In this document: positions 16,956-25,497 of the stretch, piece after piece | How the letters are laid out: the number at the start of each line of letters is the position of its first letter | Numbering within the stretch: position 1 is the stretch's first letter | Assembly: GCA_019419505.1 (NCBI GenBank) | Contig: DXZS01000018.1 | Coordinates: 1-64,000 of the forward strand | Direction of reading: 5' to 3' | DNA length: 64,000 nucleotides | Origin: Collinsella sp. | Lineage (GTDB): Bacteria; Actinomycetota; Coriobacteriia; Coriobacteriales; Coriobacteriaceae | The notes under the pieces: generated by a model | Database searches by the model: none | Told to the model about the DNA's origin: nothing | What the model saw: the letters and a program-made list of their open reading frames with translations, nothing else | Made by a program: the position numbers and the translations under genes

Positions 16956-17336
16956 TTATTCCTCCCCGCCCGGTTTGCGACGGTTGGCCTTTTTGATGGC
17001 GTTGAAGTGCTTGTCATTGAGCCTGCGCTGGCGAGAGCGCAGAGGCACCTTGGTCTTTACGCGTCGGCGCGGTGGACGCCCGCGACGCTCAAGCTCAGCG
17101 CGCAGCTTACGCAGGCAGCTACTACGGTTTTGGAACTGACTGCGGCTCTCGCGCGCCGTCACGGTAATTCCCGAAGGGATATGTTTCATGCGCACCGCCG
17201 AGTCCGTCGTGTTGACGCCTTGTCCGCCCGGACCCGTCGCGCGAAACACCTGCACCTCACAATCGCGCGCCAACTCCTCGACCGACATCTCGGCATAGCG
17301 CGCATATTCGCGCCATCCCATCTTGTTCTCATCCAT
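16956..17336 (-). CDS. release-factor-like peptidyl-tRNA hydrolase (GGQ domain, ArfB-type)
   Basis: A 126-aa protein consisting of the class-I release factor catalytic domain. The GGQ motif is in RATGPGGQGVNTTDSAVRM and is followed by HIPSGITVTARESRSQ, as in RF1/RF2 and ArfB. It lacks the codon-recognition domains and has a strongly basic C-terminal tail (KTKVPLRSRQRRLNDKHF), which in ArfB enters the mRNA channel of stalled ribosomes. Rescue of non-stop ribosomes is therefore likely, though a fixed role as an RF-like paralogue cannot be excluded. The ATG at 17336 has GGGAGGTG; the longer frame runs into the palindrome at 17362. Confidence 0.82.
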   Translation of the reverse strand: MDENKMGWREYARYAEMSVEELARDCEVQVFRATGPGGQGVNTTDSAVRMKHIPSGITVTARESRSQFQNRSSCLRKLRAELERRGRPPRRRVKTKVPLRSRQRRLNDKHFNAIKKANRRKPGGEE

Positions 17337-17361
17337 ATCAACACCTCCCCTCATACAAAAA

Positions 17362-17392
17362 ATGTGACAAAGGGACGGTCCCTTTGTCACAT
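17362..17392. terminator. 31-nt palindrome, terminator-like
   Basis: ATGTGACAAAGGGAC (17362-17376) is mirrored by GTCCCTTTGTCACAT (17378-17392) around one base, with an A run at 17357-17361 that gives T's on the minus strand. It lies after xpt and before the GGQ gene and probably terminates xpt. Confidence 0.7.
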
Positions 17393-17419
17393 CGCATACC
17401 AATCGCTTGTGTTGCGCGC

Positions 17420-17998
17420 TTAGGCGAAGGTGATCTCGCCGGTCTCGCAGTCCATATCGGCGATACGGGCCAGGCTCTCAACGCGGAAGCCGCGCTCGCG
17501 GAGCTTATCACCGCCGCCCTGGAAGCCCTTCTCCACCGCAATGCCAATACCGGACACCTCGGCACCCGCAGCCTCACAGATCTTGATAAGACCCTCAAGC
17601 GCGCAGCCGTTGGCCAGGAAGTCATCGATGATCAGGACCTTATCGCCCTCGGACAGGAAGCGCTTGCCCACGATGACCGGGTACTCCTTCTGCTTGGTAA
17701 AGGAGTAGATGGTCGTGGCATACTGCTCGCCGTCGAGGTTAATGGACTGGGCCTTCTTGGCAAAGACCACCGGCACGCCGCCAAAATGCTGAGCTGCAAT
17801 GCAGGCCATGCCAATGCCCGAAGCCTCGATCGTCAGGATCTTGTTGATCTCGACGCCCTCGAACAGACGGGCCCACTCAGCGCCCATGTGATCGAACAGC
17901 TCAACGTCGCACTGGTGGTTGAGGAAGGCATCAACCTTAAGGACGTTACCGGCCTTTACGATGCCGTCATGGCGAATACGATCCTCAAGCTCCTGCAT
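17420..17998 (-). CDS. xpt: xanthine phosphoribosyltransferase
   Basis: Salvages xanthine to XMP using PRPP. The 192-aa protein carries the PRPP-binding motif VLIIDDFLANGCA, the N-terminal VDAFLNHQCDVELFDHMG region of bacterial Xpt, and LTIEASGIGMACIAAQHFG around the pyrophosphate loop. Length matches the family. The ATG at 17998 follows GAAGGGG. I looked for a purine riboswitch upstream and did not find one, so regulation is not evident. Neighbours are unrelated, so it is probably a single-gene unit. Confidence 0.93.
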   Translation of the reverse strand: MQELEDRIRHDGIVKAGNVLKVDAFLNHQCDVELFDHMGAEWARLFEGVEINKILTIEASGIGMACIAAQHFGGVPVVFAKKAQSINLDGEQYATTIYSFTKQKEYPVIVGKRFLSEGDKVLIIDDFLANGCALEGLIKICEAAGAEVSGIGIAVEKGFQGGGDKLRERGFRVESLARIADMDCETGEITFA

Positions 17999-18155
17999 GG
18001 CGCAACCCCTTCTCGCGGCAACGATACCGCGCGATTAATAAACGTTGTTCGATAGTCTACCACGGACCGACCCCCGCCCGCCCCACAAGCCGCATCGCAC
18101 CACAAACCAGTCTTTTTGGGACGGCGCGATTCGTGGCAGACAGCCTCCCAACACG

Positions 18156-19460
18156 CTAATGACGGGCGCGCATCTTCACCAAACGCACCATGGCAAGCGC
18201 AAAGCCCACAGCGGCCACGGCCATCAACACATAGAACACCGAGCGAAAGCCGAATAGGAATACATCCGGACGGCCTGCAACAAAACTGGTCACGGCCTCG
18301 CCCATCGCCACGCTCATCTGCCCATAGAGGATATGCGAACCTGCCGTAATACCCAGCGCCATGCCCGCATAGCGCGCCAAGCTGCCCAAGCTACCTGCAA
18401 AGCCAAGTGCCTCGCGCGGAGCCGAGCCCATGTACAGCGAGTTGTTGGGACTCTGGAAAATCGACGTACCGCACGACATAAATGCGACGCAGCACACGAT
18501 CACGGGGATGGAAGAGTGCTCGTCGAGCGTACTTACCGCAAAGAGACCGCACACGTACACACCCAGGCCGACCGCCGTGGGACCCTCGCAGCCAACACGG
18601 TCCGAAACCGTACCCGAAAGCGGCCCGATAAAGGCATTCACCATCGGCAGCGCCAAAAAGAGCAGTCCGGAAATATCGGAACTAAAGCCATGGGCATCCT
18701 GGAAATAGAACGGCAGCACAAACTCAGATGCACCGATGCCGATAAACACAATAAGCATGCATGCCAAGTTAATCGTAAAAGCCGAACTCGCAAAGCAGCG
18801 ACGCGCGGCCTCCGCCAGCGACATGGGGCGCTCACCGGCCTCCGGCTTAACATGCGGCAGTGTGTAAAGCCCCACGATAAACGAGATGACGCCAATGGGC
18901 AGGTTGATGAGGAAGATGCTCTCCCAGGGAAAGCTTGCCACCAGCATGCCGCCGAGCACGGGACCACACATCATGCCGAGGGCCACGAAAGTCGCGAGGA
19001 GACCCATGGCACGACCGCGCTCGCGCGCCGGAAACGACTCGGTGATGATACCCATGTTGTTAGCCATGGCCGCCGCGCAACCGACTCCCTGAACAATACG
19101 TGCCAGGATAAGAACCTCGAGCGAGGCCGAAAGGCCGCACAGCAGCGAGCCGACCGTAAAGACGATGACGCCCAGTTGGAATACGCCCACCTTGCCGCGC
19201 ACGTCGCCCAGACGGCCAAACGGCAGCATAGCCACGCATGTCGCAAGCAGATACACCGAGCTCACCAGCTGGATGCGGTCGAGGCCCACGCCCAGCTCCT
19301 TTTGCATCACGGGCAGTGCCACGGTCACGACGGTCGAATCCAGACACGCCATAAACGTCATGATGAGCACGGTAAACAGAATCGCCCATTTGTTCTTGCC
19401 ATGGGTGTCGCCCTCTAGGGCAATGTGCTCGCGGCGCAGCTGCTCTGCGGTTTTCTCCAT
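18156..19460 (-). CDS. MFS transporter, drug efflux type (EmrB/QacA-like)
   Basis: A 434-aa polytopic membrane protein of the major facilitator superfamily. Motif A is seen as LPFGRLGDVRGK, motif C as GPVLGGMLVASFPWESIF, and the first helix as MACLDSTVVTVALPVM, characteristic of the DHA2 proton-driven multidrug exporters. It is shorter than typical 14-helix members, and I count roughly 12 membrane spans. The ATG at 19460 follows AAAGGA; two codons upstream another ATG is possible. No regulator gene is adjacent. Substrates are unknown. Confidence 0.88.
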   Translation of the reverse strand: MEKTAEQLRREHIALEGDTHGKNKWAILFTVLIMTFMACLDSTVVTVALPVMQKELGVGLDRIQLVSSVYLLATCVAMLPFGRLGDVRGKVGVFQLGVIVFTVGSLLCGLSASLEVLILARIVQGVGCAAAMANNMGIITESFPARERGRAMGLLATFVALGMMCGPVLGGMLVASFPWESIFLINLPIGVISFIVGLYTLPHVKPEAGERPMSLAEAARRCFASSAFTINLACMLIVFIGIGASEFVLPFYFQDAHGFSSDISGLLFLALPMVNAFIGPLSGTVSDRVGCEGPTAVGLGVYVCGLFAVSTLDEHSSIPVIVCCVAFMSCGTSIFQSPNNSLYMGSAPREALGFAGSLGSLARYAGMALGITAGSHILYGQMSVAMGEAVTSFVAGRPDVFLFGFRSVFYVLMAVAAVGFALAMVRLVKMRARH

Positions 19461-19485
19461 ATCCATCCTTTCGAGTGGCGCAACA

Positions 19486-19532
19486 CAAAAACGGGGCCCC
19501 AATCGCCTGCAAACAGCCGCGATTGGGGTCCC
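19486..19532 (-). terminator. Rho-independent terminator after the sulfhydrylase gene
   Basis: GGGGCCCCAATCGC (19493-19506) pairs with GCGATTGGGGTCCC (19519-19532), and the minus strand continues into TTTTTG (19486-19491). It lies 70 bp past the stop of the gene at 19603. Confidence 0.82.
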
Positions 19533-19602
19533 GCCTACGGAATCGGAACGTAAAGGTCGCCGAAGCCCTCTGTCGGCATCGGCGACTTATGCGAACGCTA
19601 GC

Positions 19603-20886
19603 CTAGCACTGCTCGAGAGCCTGCTCAAGGTCGGCAATCAGGTCGGCCGTGTCCTCGAGGCCGCACGACAGGCGCACCATGTCGGCGGAGATGCCACAGG
19701 CGATGAGCTCCTCATCGTTCATCTGGCGATGCGTGGCGTTAGCGGGATGCAGGCAGCAAGTGCGGGCGTCGGCCACATGCGTGGCGATCTGGGCGAGCTT
19801 GAGGCTCTTCATAAAGGTCTCAGCTGCCGCGCGACCGCCGTTAAAGCCAAAGCTCACGACGCCGCAGGTACCGTTGGGCATGTACTTCTGAGCCAGGTCA
19901 TAGTACTTGTCGCCCTCCAGGCCCGGATAGCTCACAAAGCGTACCTTGGGATGGCTCTGCAGGAACTTGGCAACGGCCAGGCCGTTCTCGCAATGACGCG
20001 GCATGCGCACATGCAGGCTCTCGAGCGAGCTGTTCAGGAAAAACGCCGCCTGCGGGTTCTGCATGGGGCCAAGATCGCGCATGAGCTGAGCGGTGGCCTT
20101 GGTAATGAAGGCGCCCTCGCGACCGAACTTCTCGGCATAGGTCACGCCGTGGTAGCTCTCGTCGGGCGTGGTGAGGCCCGGGAACTTGTCCGCATGAGCC
20201 ATCCAGTCAAACTGGCCGTGGTCGACGATCACGCCGCCCAGGTAGGCAGCGTGGCCATCCATATACTTGGTGGTGGAGTGCGTAACGATGTCGGCGCCCC
20301 ACTCAAAGGGACGGCACATCACGGGCGTCGGGAAGGTGTTGTCGACCATCAGCGGCACGCCGTGGTCATGCGCGGCCTTGGCAAAGCGCTCAATATCGAG
20401 CACGGCGAGGGCGGGGTTGGCGATGGTCTCGCCAAAGACGAGCTTGGTGTTGGGCCGGAAGGCTGCTTCCAGCTCCTCATCGGTGCAGTCGGGAGCAACG
20501 AACGTGCAGGTAACGCCCATACGGCCCATGGTATGGGCAAGCAGGTTGTAGGTACCGCCGTAGATGGCAGAGCTCGCGACCACGTGATCGCCGGCACCGG
20601 CCACGTTAAAGATCGCGAGGAAGTTCGCAGCCATGCCCGAGCTCGTGAGCATCGCAGCAGTGCCGCCCTCCATCTCGCAGATCTTGGCGGCAACCAGATC
20701 ACACGTGGGATTCTGCAGACGGCTGTAGAAGTAGCCCGACTCCTCCAGGTCAAACAGCTTGCCCATGTGCTCGGACGTGTCGTACTTCCACGTGGTTGAC
20801 TGGTAGATAGGCACCTGACGCGGCTCTGCATCGCCCGGGCGATAACCGCCCTGAACACACGTGGTACCGATGGTCTGCTCGCTCAT
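19603..20886 (-). CDS. O-acetylhomoserine aminocarboxypropyltransferase/cysteine synthase (MetY type)
   Basis: A PLP enzyme of the Cys/Met metabolism family (427 aa), which joins sulfide or methanethiol to O-acetylhomoserine. Markers: N-terminal TTCVQGGYRPGDAEPRQVPI, substrate loop YSRLQNPTCD, PLP lysine in VTHSTTKYMDGH, VDNTFPTPVMCRPFEWG, and the C-terminal SCGLEDTADLIADLEQAL. The length above 420 aa and GYRPG fit MetY better than cystathionine gamma-synthase. The ATG at 20886 follows GGGAG. The upstream region is shared with the divergent redox-type gene at 21117; no SAM or T-box leader was recognised. Confidence 0.88.
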   Translation of the reverse strand: MSEQTIGTTCVQGGYRPGDAEPRQVPIYQSTTWKYDTSEHMGKLFDLEESGYFYSRLQNPTCDLVAAKICEMEGGTAAMLTSSGMAANFLAIFNVAGAGDHVVASSAIYGGTYNLLAHTMGRMGVTCTFVAPDCTDEELEAAFRPNTKLVFGETIANPALAVLDIERFAKAAHDHGVPLMVDNTFPTPVMCRPFEWGADIVTHSTTKYMDGHAAYLGGVIVDHGQFDWMAHADKFPGLTTPDESYHGVTYAEKFGREGAFITKATAQLMRDLGPMQNPQAAFFLNSSLESLHVRMPRHCENGLAVAKFLQSHPKVRFVSYPGLEGDKYYDLAQKYMPNGTCGVVSFGFNGGRAAAETFMKSLKLAQIATHVADARTCCLHPANATHRQMNDEELIACGISADMVRLSCGLEDTADLIADLEQALEQC

Positions 20887-21116
20887 ATCCAACTCCCTTA
20901 CTTGGGTTTTGATTTTATTCGGTTCACGATACCGCTACCCCGCACCCCTCTCAACCCATCCCGCCGATAGGTTATGAGACAAATAAATCAGGGGCATTCG
21001 TCTCAGCCTTAGGCATTTATTCGATGGATATAAATGAGGCATACATGAAGCTCTCGATGATTACATGCCCCGTCACGGGTACCATAGGCGGGTACACCGT
21101 GACCAAGGAGACAACG

Positions 21117-21563
21117 ATGAAGCAAATCGATACAGCCCAGCTCGACATCACCGCCTGTCAGGCTCAGGCTGCCGAGTACCACGCCAGTGGCTTTAATTGC
21201 GCGCAGGCCGTCGCCTGCACGCTCGCGCCCGCCGTCGGGCTTGACCCCCAAGTCGCCTTTACCCTCACCGAGGGCTTTGGCGCCGGCATGGGCGGCATGA
21301 CCGAAACCTGCGGCGCTATCTCGGGCGCCGTGGCCATCATGGGCTTTGTAATGAGCGACGGCATGGAAAACCCCAAGACCAAGGGCCAGACCTACAAGCT
21401 GTCGCGCGAGATCGCCAAGCGTTTTGGCGAGAAGAACACGACGACCGTCTGCGGCACGCTCAAGGGCGTCGGATCGGACAAGGGTCCGCTCCGCAGCTGT
21501 CCCGGCTGCATCGACGATGCCGTCGAAATCGCATGCGATATGCTAAAGCAGCTCGCCGAGTAA
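21117..21563 (+). CDS. C-GCAxxG-C-C family protein
   Basis: A 148-aa cysteine-rich protein of the C_GCAxxG_C_C family, common in anaerobes. The motif is visible as GFNCAQAVACTLAP, then GFGAGMGGMTETCGAISGAV, and a C-terminal CPGCIDDAVEIACDML pair. These conserved cysteines suggest metal or redox binding, but no activity is established. The frame is open to 21024; the ATG at 21117 has AAGGAG six bases before it and starts where the family starts. A GTCACGGGTACC...GGTACACCGTGAC hairpin lies just upstream of the ribosome site and could affect initiation. Confidence 0.86.
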   Translation: MKQIDTAQLDITACQAQAAEYHASGFNCAQAVACTLAPAVGLDPQVAFTLTEGFGAGMGGMTETCGAISGAVAIMGFVMSDGMENPKTKGQTYKLSREIAKRFGEKNTTTVCGTLKGVGSDKGPLRSCPGCIDDAVEIACDMLKQLAE

Positions 21564-21578
21564 ACGGCGGCAACATAA

Positions 21579-21627
21579 AACGACGGCCGGCGCGCTTGGG
21601 ATCCATCCAAAAGCACACCGGCCGTCG
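21579..21627. terminator. terminator hairpin between convergent genes
   Basis: ACGACGGCCGG and CCGGCCGTCG form the arms of a hairpin between the converging genes at 21563 and 21631. A T4 run follows on the minus strand, so it serves yigZ best. Confidence 0.65.
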
Positions 21628-21630
21628 CCG

Positions 21631-22269
21631 TTAGAACTCGGCAAATTCGGAGGCGCCGACCTCAATCTCCTCGCGTCCCGCCATAAGCTCGCGCATCTTG
21701 GCGCAAAATGGCTCCTGCTCCCCCGCCTTAAATACCAAATGAATCGTCACGGCATCCGCGTAATCGGTATCCGAAACCTTGGCGCCTGAATCCTGCGCCA
21801 AGCGAAGCACCTGCTCATACTGCGGATAGGCCACATGCACGTCAACGGGCACGACGCTTGTCATCTCAACGATCTGACCGGCCTCCCGAGCAGCTGCCAC
21901 CGCCGCCTGCGTCGCCGCGGTATAGGCGTGCACCAAGCCACCGGGCCCTAACAGCGTGCCACCAAAATAGCGCGTCACAACGCAGCATACGTTTTTAAGT
22001 CCCGCACCGCGCAGCACCTCGAGCGTCGGCATTCCGCTCGTGCGGCTTGGCTCGCCATCATCGCTCTGGCGCTCGCGTCCATCGACCAAAATCCACGCGG
22101 GCACATTATGCCGAGCGTCATAATGACGCTTGCGAACCATCTCGATAAAGGCATTCGCCTCGTCCTCGGACTCAATATGGATCAACTGGGCAATAAACCG
22201 GCTCTTGCGGTCCACAAACTCGCCCGAAGCCTCAATATTCGATTGCAGAGTAAAAAAGCTGTCCAACAA
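21631..22269 (-). CDS. YigZ/IMPACT family protein (UPF0029)
   Basis: A 212-aa soluble protein of the YigZ family. The N-terminal IMPACT domain is clear: DRKSRFIAQLIHIES, HYDARHNVPAWILVDG, QSDDGEPSRTSGMPTLEVL and VTRYFGGTLLGPGGLV. A C-terminal ferredoxin-like DUF1949 domain follows (residues 140-205). The molecular role is unsettled; eukaryotic IMPACT modulates translation stress signalling. The start is TTG at 22269 (a second TTG follows), preceded by GAGGGG; no ATG is available upstream of the conserved region. It converges on the gene at 21117. Confidence 0.87.
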   Translation of the reverse strand: MLDSFFTLQSNIEASGEFVDRKSRFIAQLIHIESEDEANAFIEMVRKRHYDARHNVPAWILVDGRERQSDDGEPSRTSGMPTLEVLRGAGLKNVCCVVTRYFGGTLLGPGGLVHAYTAATQAAVAAAREAGQIVEMTSVVPVDVHVAYPQYEQVLRLAQDSGAKVSDTDYADAVTIHLVFKAGEQEPFCAKMRELMAGREEIEVGASEFAEF

Positions 22270-22363
22270 AGCCCCTCAACAACAAGCAAAGCAACAAACA
22301 GCCTCAATAATACGATAACCCTAGTAAAAAGAATGACAACGCCGATGATTCCGTCAACGAAAG

Positions 22364-22467
22364 CGAGAACCCGTCAGCGCGAGCAAGGTGCCTTGAAAGC
22401 CGAGGGCATTGACCTTATGGTCATGCCCGAAGGCTTGAAAGGCAGATTGCCGCGCTGACGGGTTCGC
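22364..22467. repeat. about 100-nt folded intergenic element, copy 3
   Basis: Arms GAGAACCCGTCAGCGCGAGCAA and TTGCCGCGCTGACGGGTTCGC enclose a GGGCATTGACC-TTAT-GGTCATGCCC hairpin and the segment GGCTTGAAAGGCAGAT. The layout matches the copies at 5634 and 6928, although the outer arms differ. It lies between yigZ and the RNase P RNA gene. Confidence 0.7.
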
Positions 22468-22482
22468 AGCGTCAACAAAAAA

Positions 22483-22844
22483 GCTGAGTGGGCCGATAAG
22501 CCGGGTTCTGTCGTGAACGGTCATTTATCTTGTCTGCACGTTACCGTGCAGCTCCACGCACGCTACCCGAACGCGGACCGGGCCGGCCCATAGCGTTCCT
22601 ATTCGCGCTTGCTCCGGATGGGGCTTGCCAAGCCGCCGTGTTGCCACGACGCTGGTGGTCTCTTACACCACCGTTTCAGCTTTTCCCTTTACGCCTTGCG
22701 GCGCAGGTGGGAGTCTTCTTTTCTGCGGCGCTTTCCGTCGGATCACTCCGCCCGGCCGTTAGCCGGCATCCCGCCCTCTGGAGCCCGGACTTTCCTCACG
22801 CGTGCCGCAAGCAGCACATCGCGCGACCGTCTGGCCCACTCAGC
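22483..22844 (-). ncRNA. rnpB: RNase P RNA, bacterial class A
   Basis: The catalytic RNA that matures tRNA 5' ends. The ends pair as helix P1 (GCTGAGTGGGCC with GGCCCACTCAGC). The 5' region includes the GGGCCAGACGGTCGCGCG start, and the 3' end contains ACAGAACCCGGCTTATCGGCCCAC, highly conserved and including the tRNA-CCA contact region. GAGGAAAGTCCGGGCTCC (conserved region I) is seen near the 5' end. Length is about 362 nt. A T6 run (22477-22482) ends the transcript. Confidence 0.95.
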
Positions 22845-22852
22845 AGTGAAAG

Positions 22853-22858
22853 AGTGTA
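22853..22858 (-). promoter_or_regulatory. -10 box of rnpB
   Basis: TACACT preceded by TGTGC (an extended -10 form) lies eight bases before the predicted RNase P RNA 5' end. The -35 is weak. Confidence 0.5.
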
Positions 22859-23108
22859 GCACACCGCCAGCACACGCAATGGCACAACCCAAGCGCGTGC
22901 ACGATAAACCAAGAACCACCCATGCGCTACAATAGTTCCGTCGATGGGCAACGTCGTCAGTCGAGACGCGACCGCGCTCCGCACCCCTCCGTCTACTCGG
23001 TGCGTTCCCGCCTCCTCCCCGAGGCGGGATGTCGGCAATTTTTCATGCACCGACAACCCAATAGCAAACGAACTGCCCGGGCAGCATCGTGCATCTCGGC
23101 ACTAAATG
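22859..23108. other. region between rpsA terminator and rnpB; possible small RNA
   Basis: No protein gene is evident. On the plus strand a TACAAT box (22928-22933) is followed by about 110 nt with a GCACC...GGTGC hairpin (22981-23003) and a strong CCCGCCTC-CTCCCC-GAGGCGGG hairpin (23007-23028), then AATTTTT (23038-23043). This could be a small RNA. No known family (6S, SRP, tmRNA) was recognised. Confidence 0.3.
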
Positions 23109-23143
23109 CAAAAAGGGACCCGTCCATTGCGGACGGATCCCTT
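23109..23143 (-). terminator. Rho-independent terminator of rpsA
   Basis: AAGGGATCCGTCC and GGACGGGTCCCTT pair on the minus strand with one mismatch, followed by a T run. It lies 25 bp after the rpsA stop. Confidence 0.82.
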
Positions 23144-23167
23144 AAAACAAGTGATCGTCAAACCGAT

Positions 23168-24334
23168 TTACTCGGCGTCGGTCTCCTCGTCCTTCTTCTC
23201 GGAAGGCAGCGGGGTAACCTCAATCTCGACGCCCAGAGTCTCAGCAGCGGACTTCATGGACAGGGAGATACGACGACGGTCGAGGTCGATCTCCATGACC
23301 TTGACCTGAACCTTGTCGCCCACGTGGGTGACCTGAGAAGGCTGATCGACGTGCTTGTTGGCCATCTCGGAGATGTGCACCAGACCCTCGATGCCCTCGC
23401 CCAGGTCGACGAAAGCGCCGAACGGGACAAGCTTGGTCACCGTGCCCTCGACGATAGCGCCGACGGGGTACTTCTTGACCAGTGCGCGCCACGGATCCTC
23501 GGTGGTCTGCTTGAGACCCAGGGAGATGCGCTCGCGGTTGAGGTCGACGTCGAGAACCTCGACCTCGACCTCCTGGCCGACCTTGACAACCTCGGAAGGA
23601 TGGTTGACGTGGTTCCAGGAGAGCTCGGAGATGTGGATGAGGCCGTCGATACCGCCGAGGTCGACGAAGGCGCCGAAGTCGACGATGGAGGAAACGGTGC
23701 CGTGGAGACGCATGCCAGACTTGAGCTTGGACAGGATCTCGGAGCGCTCGGCCTTACGGGACTCCTCGAGCACGACGCGACGGGAGAGGACAACGTTGTT
23801 GCGGTTGCGGTCCATCTCGATGACGCGGGCCTCGATGCGGGTGCCCATGTAGGAGGTGAGGTCCTTGACGCGACGGAGGTCGACGAGGGAAGCGGGCAGG
23901 AAGCCACGCAGGCCGATGTCGAGGATCAGGCCGCCCTTGACAACCTCGATAACCTCGCCCTCGACGTTCTCGCCGGAGTTGAACTTCTCCTCGATGCGGT
24001 TCCAAGCACGCTCGTACTCGGCACGCTTCTTGGACAGGACCAGACGACCGTCCTTGTCCTCCTTCTGGAGAACCAGAGCCTCGATGGGATCACCGAGTGC
24101 AACGATGTCTGCAGGGTTAGCGTCCTTGCGGATGGACAGCTCGCGGACCGGGATAACGCCCTCGGACTTGAATCCGATGTCAACGAGCACCTCGTCATGC
24201 TCGATCTTAACGACAGTGCCGTTAACGAGATCGCCCTCATCAAAGTCGGTAATCGTACCGTCGATGAGGTTGTTCATCTCCTCCTCGTTGACATCGTCAA
24301 GAGAGAAAATGGACGAGTTCTGAATCTCACTCAA
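23168..24334 (-). CDS. rpsA: 30S ribosomal protein S1
   Basis: Binds mRNA at the 30S platform and helps initiation. The 388-aa protein has four S1 RNA-binding domains. They are recognisable by repeated G-x-V-x3-x-F-G-A-F-V-D-L units, for example GTVSSIVDFGAFVDLGGIDGL and GTVTKLVPFGAFVDLGEGIEGL, each followed by LVHISE or LIHISE. Four domains are usual in Gram-positive S1 (E. coli has six). The start is TTG at 24334 with AAAGGGG seven bases away; the first residues are MSEIQNSSIF and there is no ATG alternative. The 315-bp gap to the next gene contains its leader. Confidence 0.95.
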   Translation of the reverse strand: MSEIQNSSIFSLDDVNEEEMNNLIDGTITDFDEGDLVNGTVVKIEHDEVLVDIGFKSEGVIPVRELSIRKDANPADIVALGDPIEALVLQKEDKDGRLVLSKKRAEYERAWNRIEEKFNSGENVEGEVIEVVKGGLILDIGLRGFLPASLVDLRRVKDLTSYMGTRIEARVIEMDRNRNNVVLSRRVVLEESRKAERSEILSKLKSGMRLHGTVSSIVDFGAFVDLGGIDGLIHISELSWNHVNHPSEVVKVGQEVEVEVLDVDLNRERISLGLKQTTEDPWRALVKKYPVGAIVEGTVTKLVPFGAFVDLGEGIEGLVHISEMANKHVDQPSQVTHVGDKVQVKVMEIDLDRRRISLSMKSAAETLGVEIEVTPLPSEKKDEETDAE

Positions 24335-24649
24335 AGGTGGACCCCTTTCGAACTACGGGGCCCCGATTGCTAGGACCTACAGAAGGGTGCGACAAGCACA
24401 CAACGTTTAGGAACACTCGGGAGCCGACAGATACTAATGTGACGCTTATGCAATCACGTTCGTATAGGTTACGGGGAAATGAGTTCGATTTCAAGCGTGA
24501 ACTGCGATTTTTTACTCGTGTGGAGACTTTTTCGTAATCTTATGAACACACGTCTCCGCAACTTGACGATAACCAGCCAGGCATTCGGCTTTGGGGTAAA
24601 GTATCCGGAGCCAACGATTCTAGATCGATTTTTCGAGAAAGGTGCCCGC
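24335..24649. other. divergent intergenic region between rpsA and a HAD gene
   Basis: This 315-bp gap should hold the rpsA promoter and leader (minus) and the promoter of the HAD phosphatase (plus). Short AT-rich stretches occur at 24462-24500 and 24520-24560. I see no clear -35/-10 pair, known riboswitch or conserved small ORF. The HAD frame is open through part of it (ATG at 24479 and 24542) but lacks family similarity there. Confidence 0.45.
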
Positions 24650-25408
24650 GTGCTCAAAGCAGTCGTTTTCGATATGGACGAAACGCTTCTTAGCATCAAC
24701 CTCAACGCGTTCATCCTTCGATATTTTAAGGATGTCTCTTCGATGCTCGCGGATATCGGGCGCCGCAGCCGCGGTGGCACGATGGCACGCCTCGGCACCA
24801 TCCTGGTCGACCTCAACGCCAATCGCCGCAGCAGCACGGACAATCGCACCAATCTTGAGTTTTACCAAGAAGAGGTCGAGCGCCGATGCGGCATTTGCCT
24901 CTCGGACCCACTTATCTACGAGGCGTTTACCTACTACGACCGCGAAGTTCTTCCGTACAAGAATGACGAACTCATCAACGCCCATGCCATGCCGGGCGCA
25001 CACGCCGCACTCCAGGCCGTACAGGACGCAGGGCTGCGCTGTGCGCTCTTCACCAACCCCAGCTTTCCCCAGGGGGCTATTGAGTGCCGTATGGGCTGGG
25101 GCGACCTGGCCGACGCCCCCTTTGAGCTCGTGACGCACATGGGAAATGCCACCCGCTGCAAGCCCGATGCCACCTATTACCTCGAGCAGCTGCAGGCAAT
25201 GGGGCTCGAGCCGCACGAGGTCCTTATGGTAGGCAACGACCCCAAGCGCGACTTCCCCAGTCCCGCCTGCGGTATCCTAACTGCCTATGTTGGCCAGGGA
25301 AAGCCGGGACTCGCCACCTGGCGCGGAACCATAGAAGACTTCGCCCGCGACTTTAACGCCGTAGTCGAAGCCTTCTACGAGCACCAAGTAGCCGACGAAC
25401 TAAGCTAG
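24650..25408 (+). CDS. HAD family hydrolase
   Basis: A phosphatase-type HAD protein (252 aa). Motif I is VFDMDETLLS, motif II is ALFTNPSF, motif III involves the lysine in CKPDATYY, and motif IV is MVGNDPKRDF. Between motifs I and II is a helical cap of about 110 residues, a C1-type arrangement. I chose the GTG at 24650, which has AAAGGTG before it and starts exactly at the first strand; ATG starts further up would add about 57 residues with no similarity. The substrate is unknown. It stands alone, divergent from rpsA. Confidence 0.85.
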   Translation: MLKAVVFDMDETLLSINLNAFILRYFKDVSSMLADIGRRSRGGTMARLGTILVDLNANRRSSTDNRTNLEFYQEEVERRCGICLSDPLIYEAFTYYDREVLPYKNDELINAHAMPGAHAALQAVQDAGLRCALFTNPSFPQGAIECRMGWGDLADAPFELVTHMGNATRCKPDATYYLEQLQAMGLEPHEVLMVGNDPKRDFPSPACGILTAYVGQGKPGLATWRGTIEDFARDFNAVVEAFYEHQVADELS

Positions 25409-25497
25409 TCCCCAAATCAGGAATGGGGCGCACGTTTGCCTCACGCTTCGTTACGTGGGCAACGGCTTGAGGGCAAGATGCGATGCCCCAGTGTCCT
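25409..25497. repeat. about 90-nt folded intergenic element, copy 4
   Basis: Contains the shared right-hand segment GGCTTGAGGGCAAGAT followed by GATGCCCCAG, whose partner arm AATGGGGC is at 25432-25439; the core is a CACG...CGTG hairpin. It lies between the convergent HAD and DeoR genes, at the left border of the rearranged segment. Confidence 0.65.

Noticed and set aside
17999..18155. Purine riboswitch upstream of xpt
   Set aside because: The conserved loop sequences of the purine aptamer are absent.
18333..19418. Long plus-strand frame opposite the MFS gene
   Set aside because: Composition (His, Arg, Gln) and lack of any motif show it is the complement of the transporter gene.
22859..23108. 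6S RNA, SRP RNA or tmRNA
   Set aside because: None of their conserved cores was found; only generic hairpins are visible.
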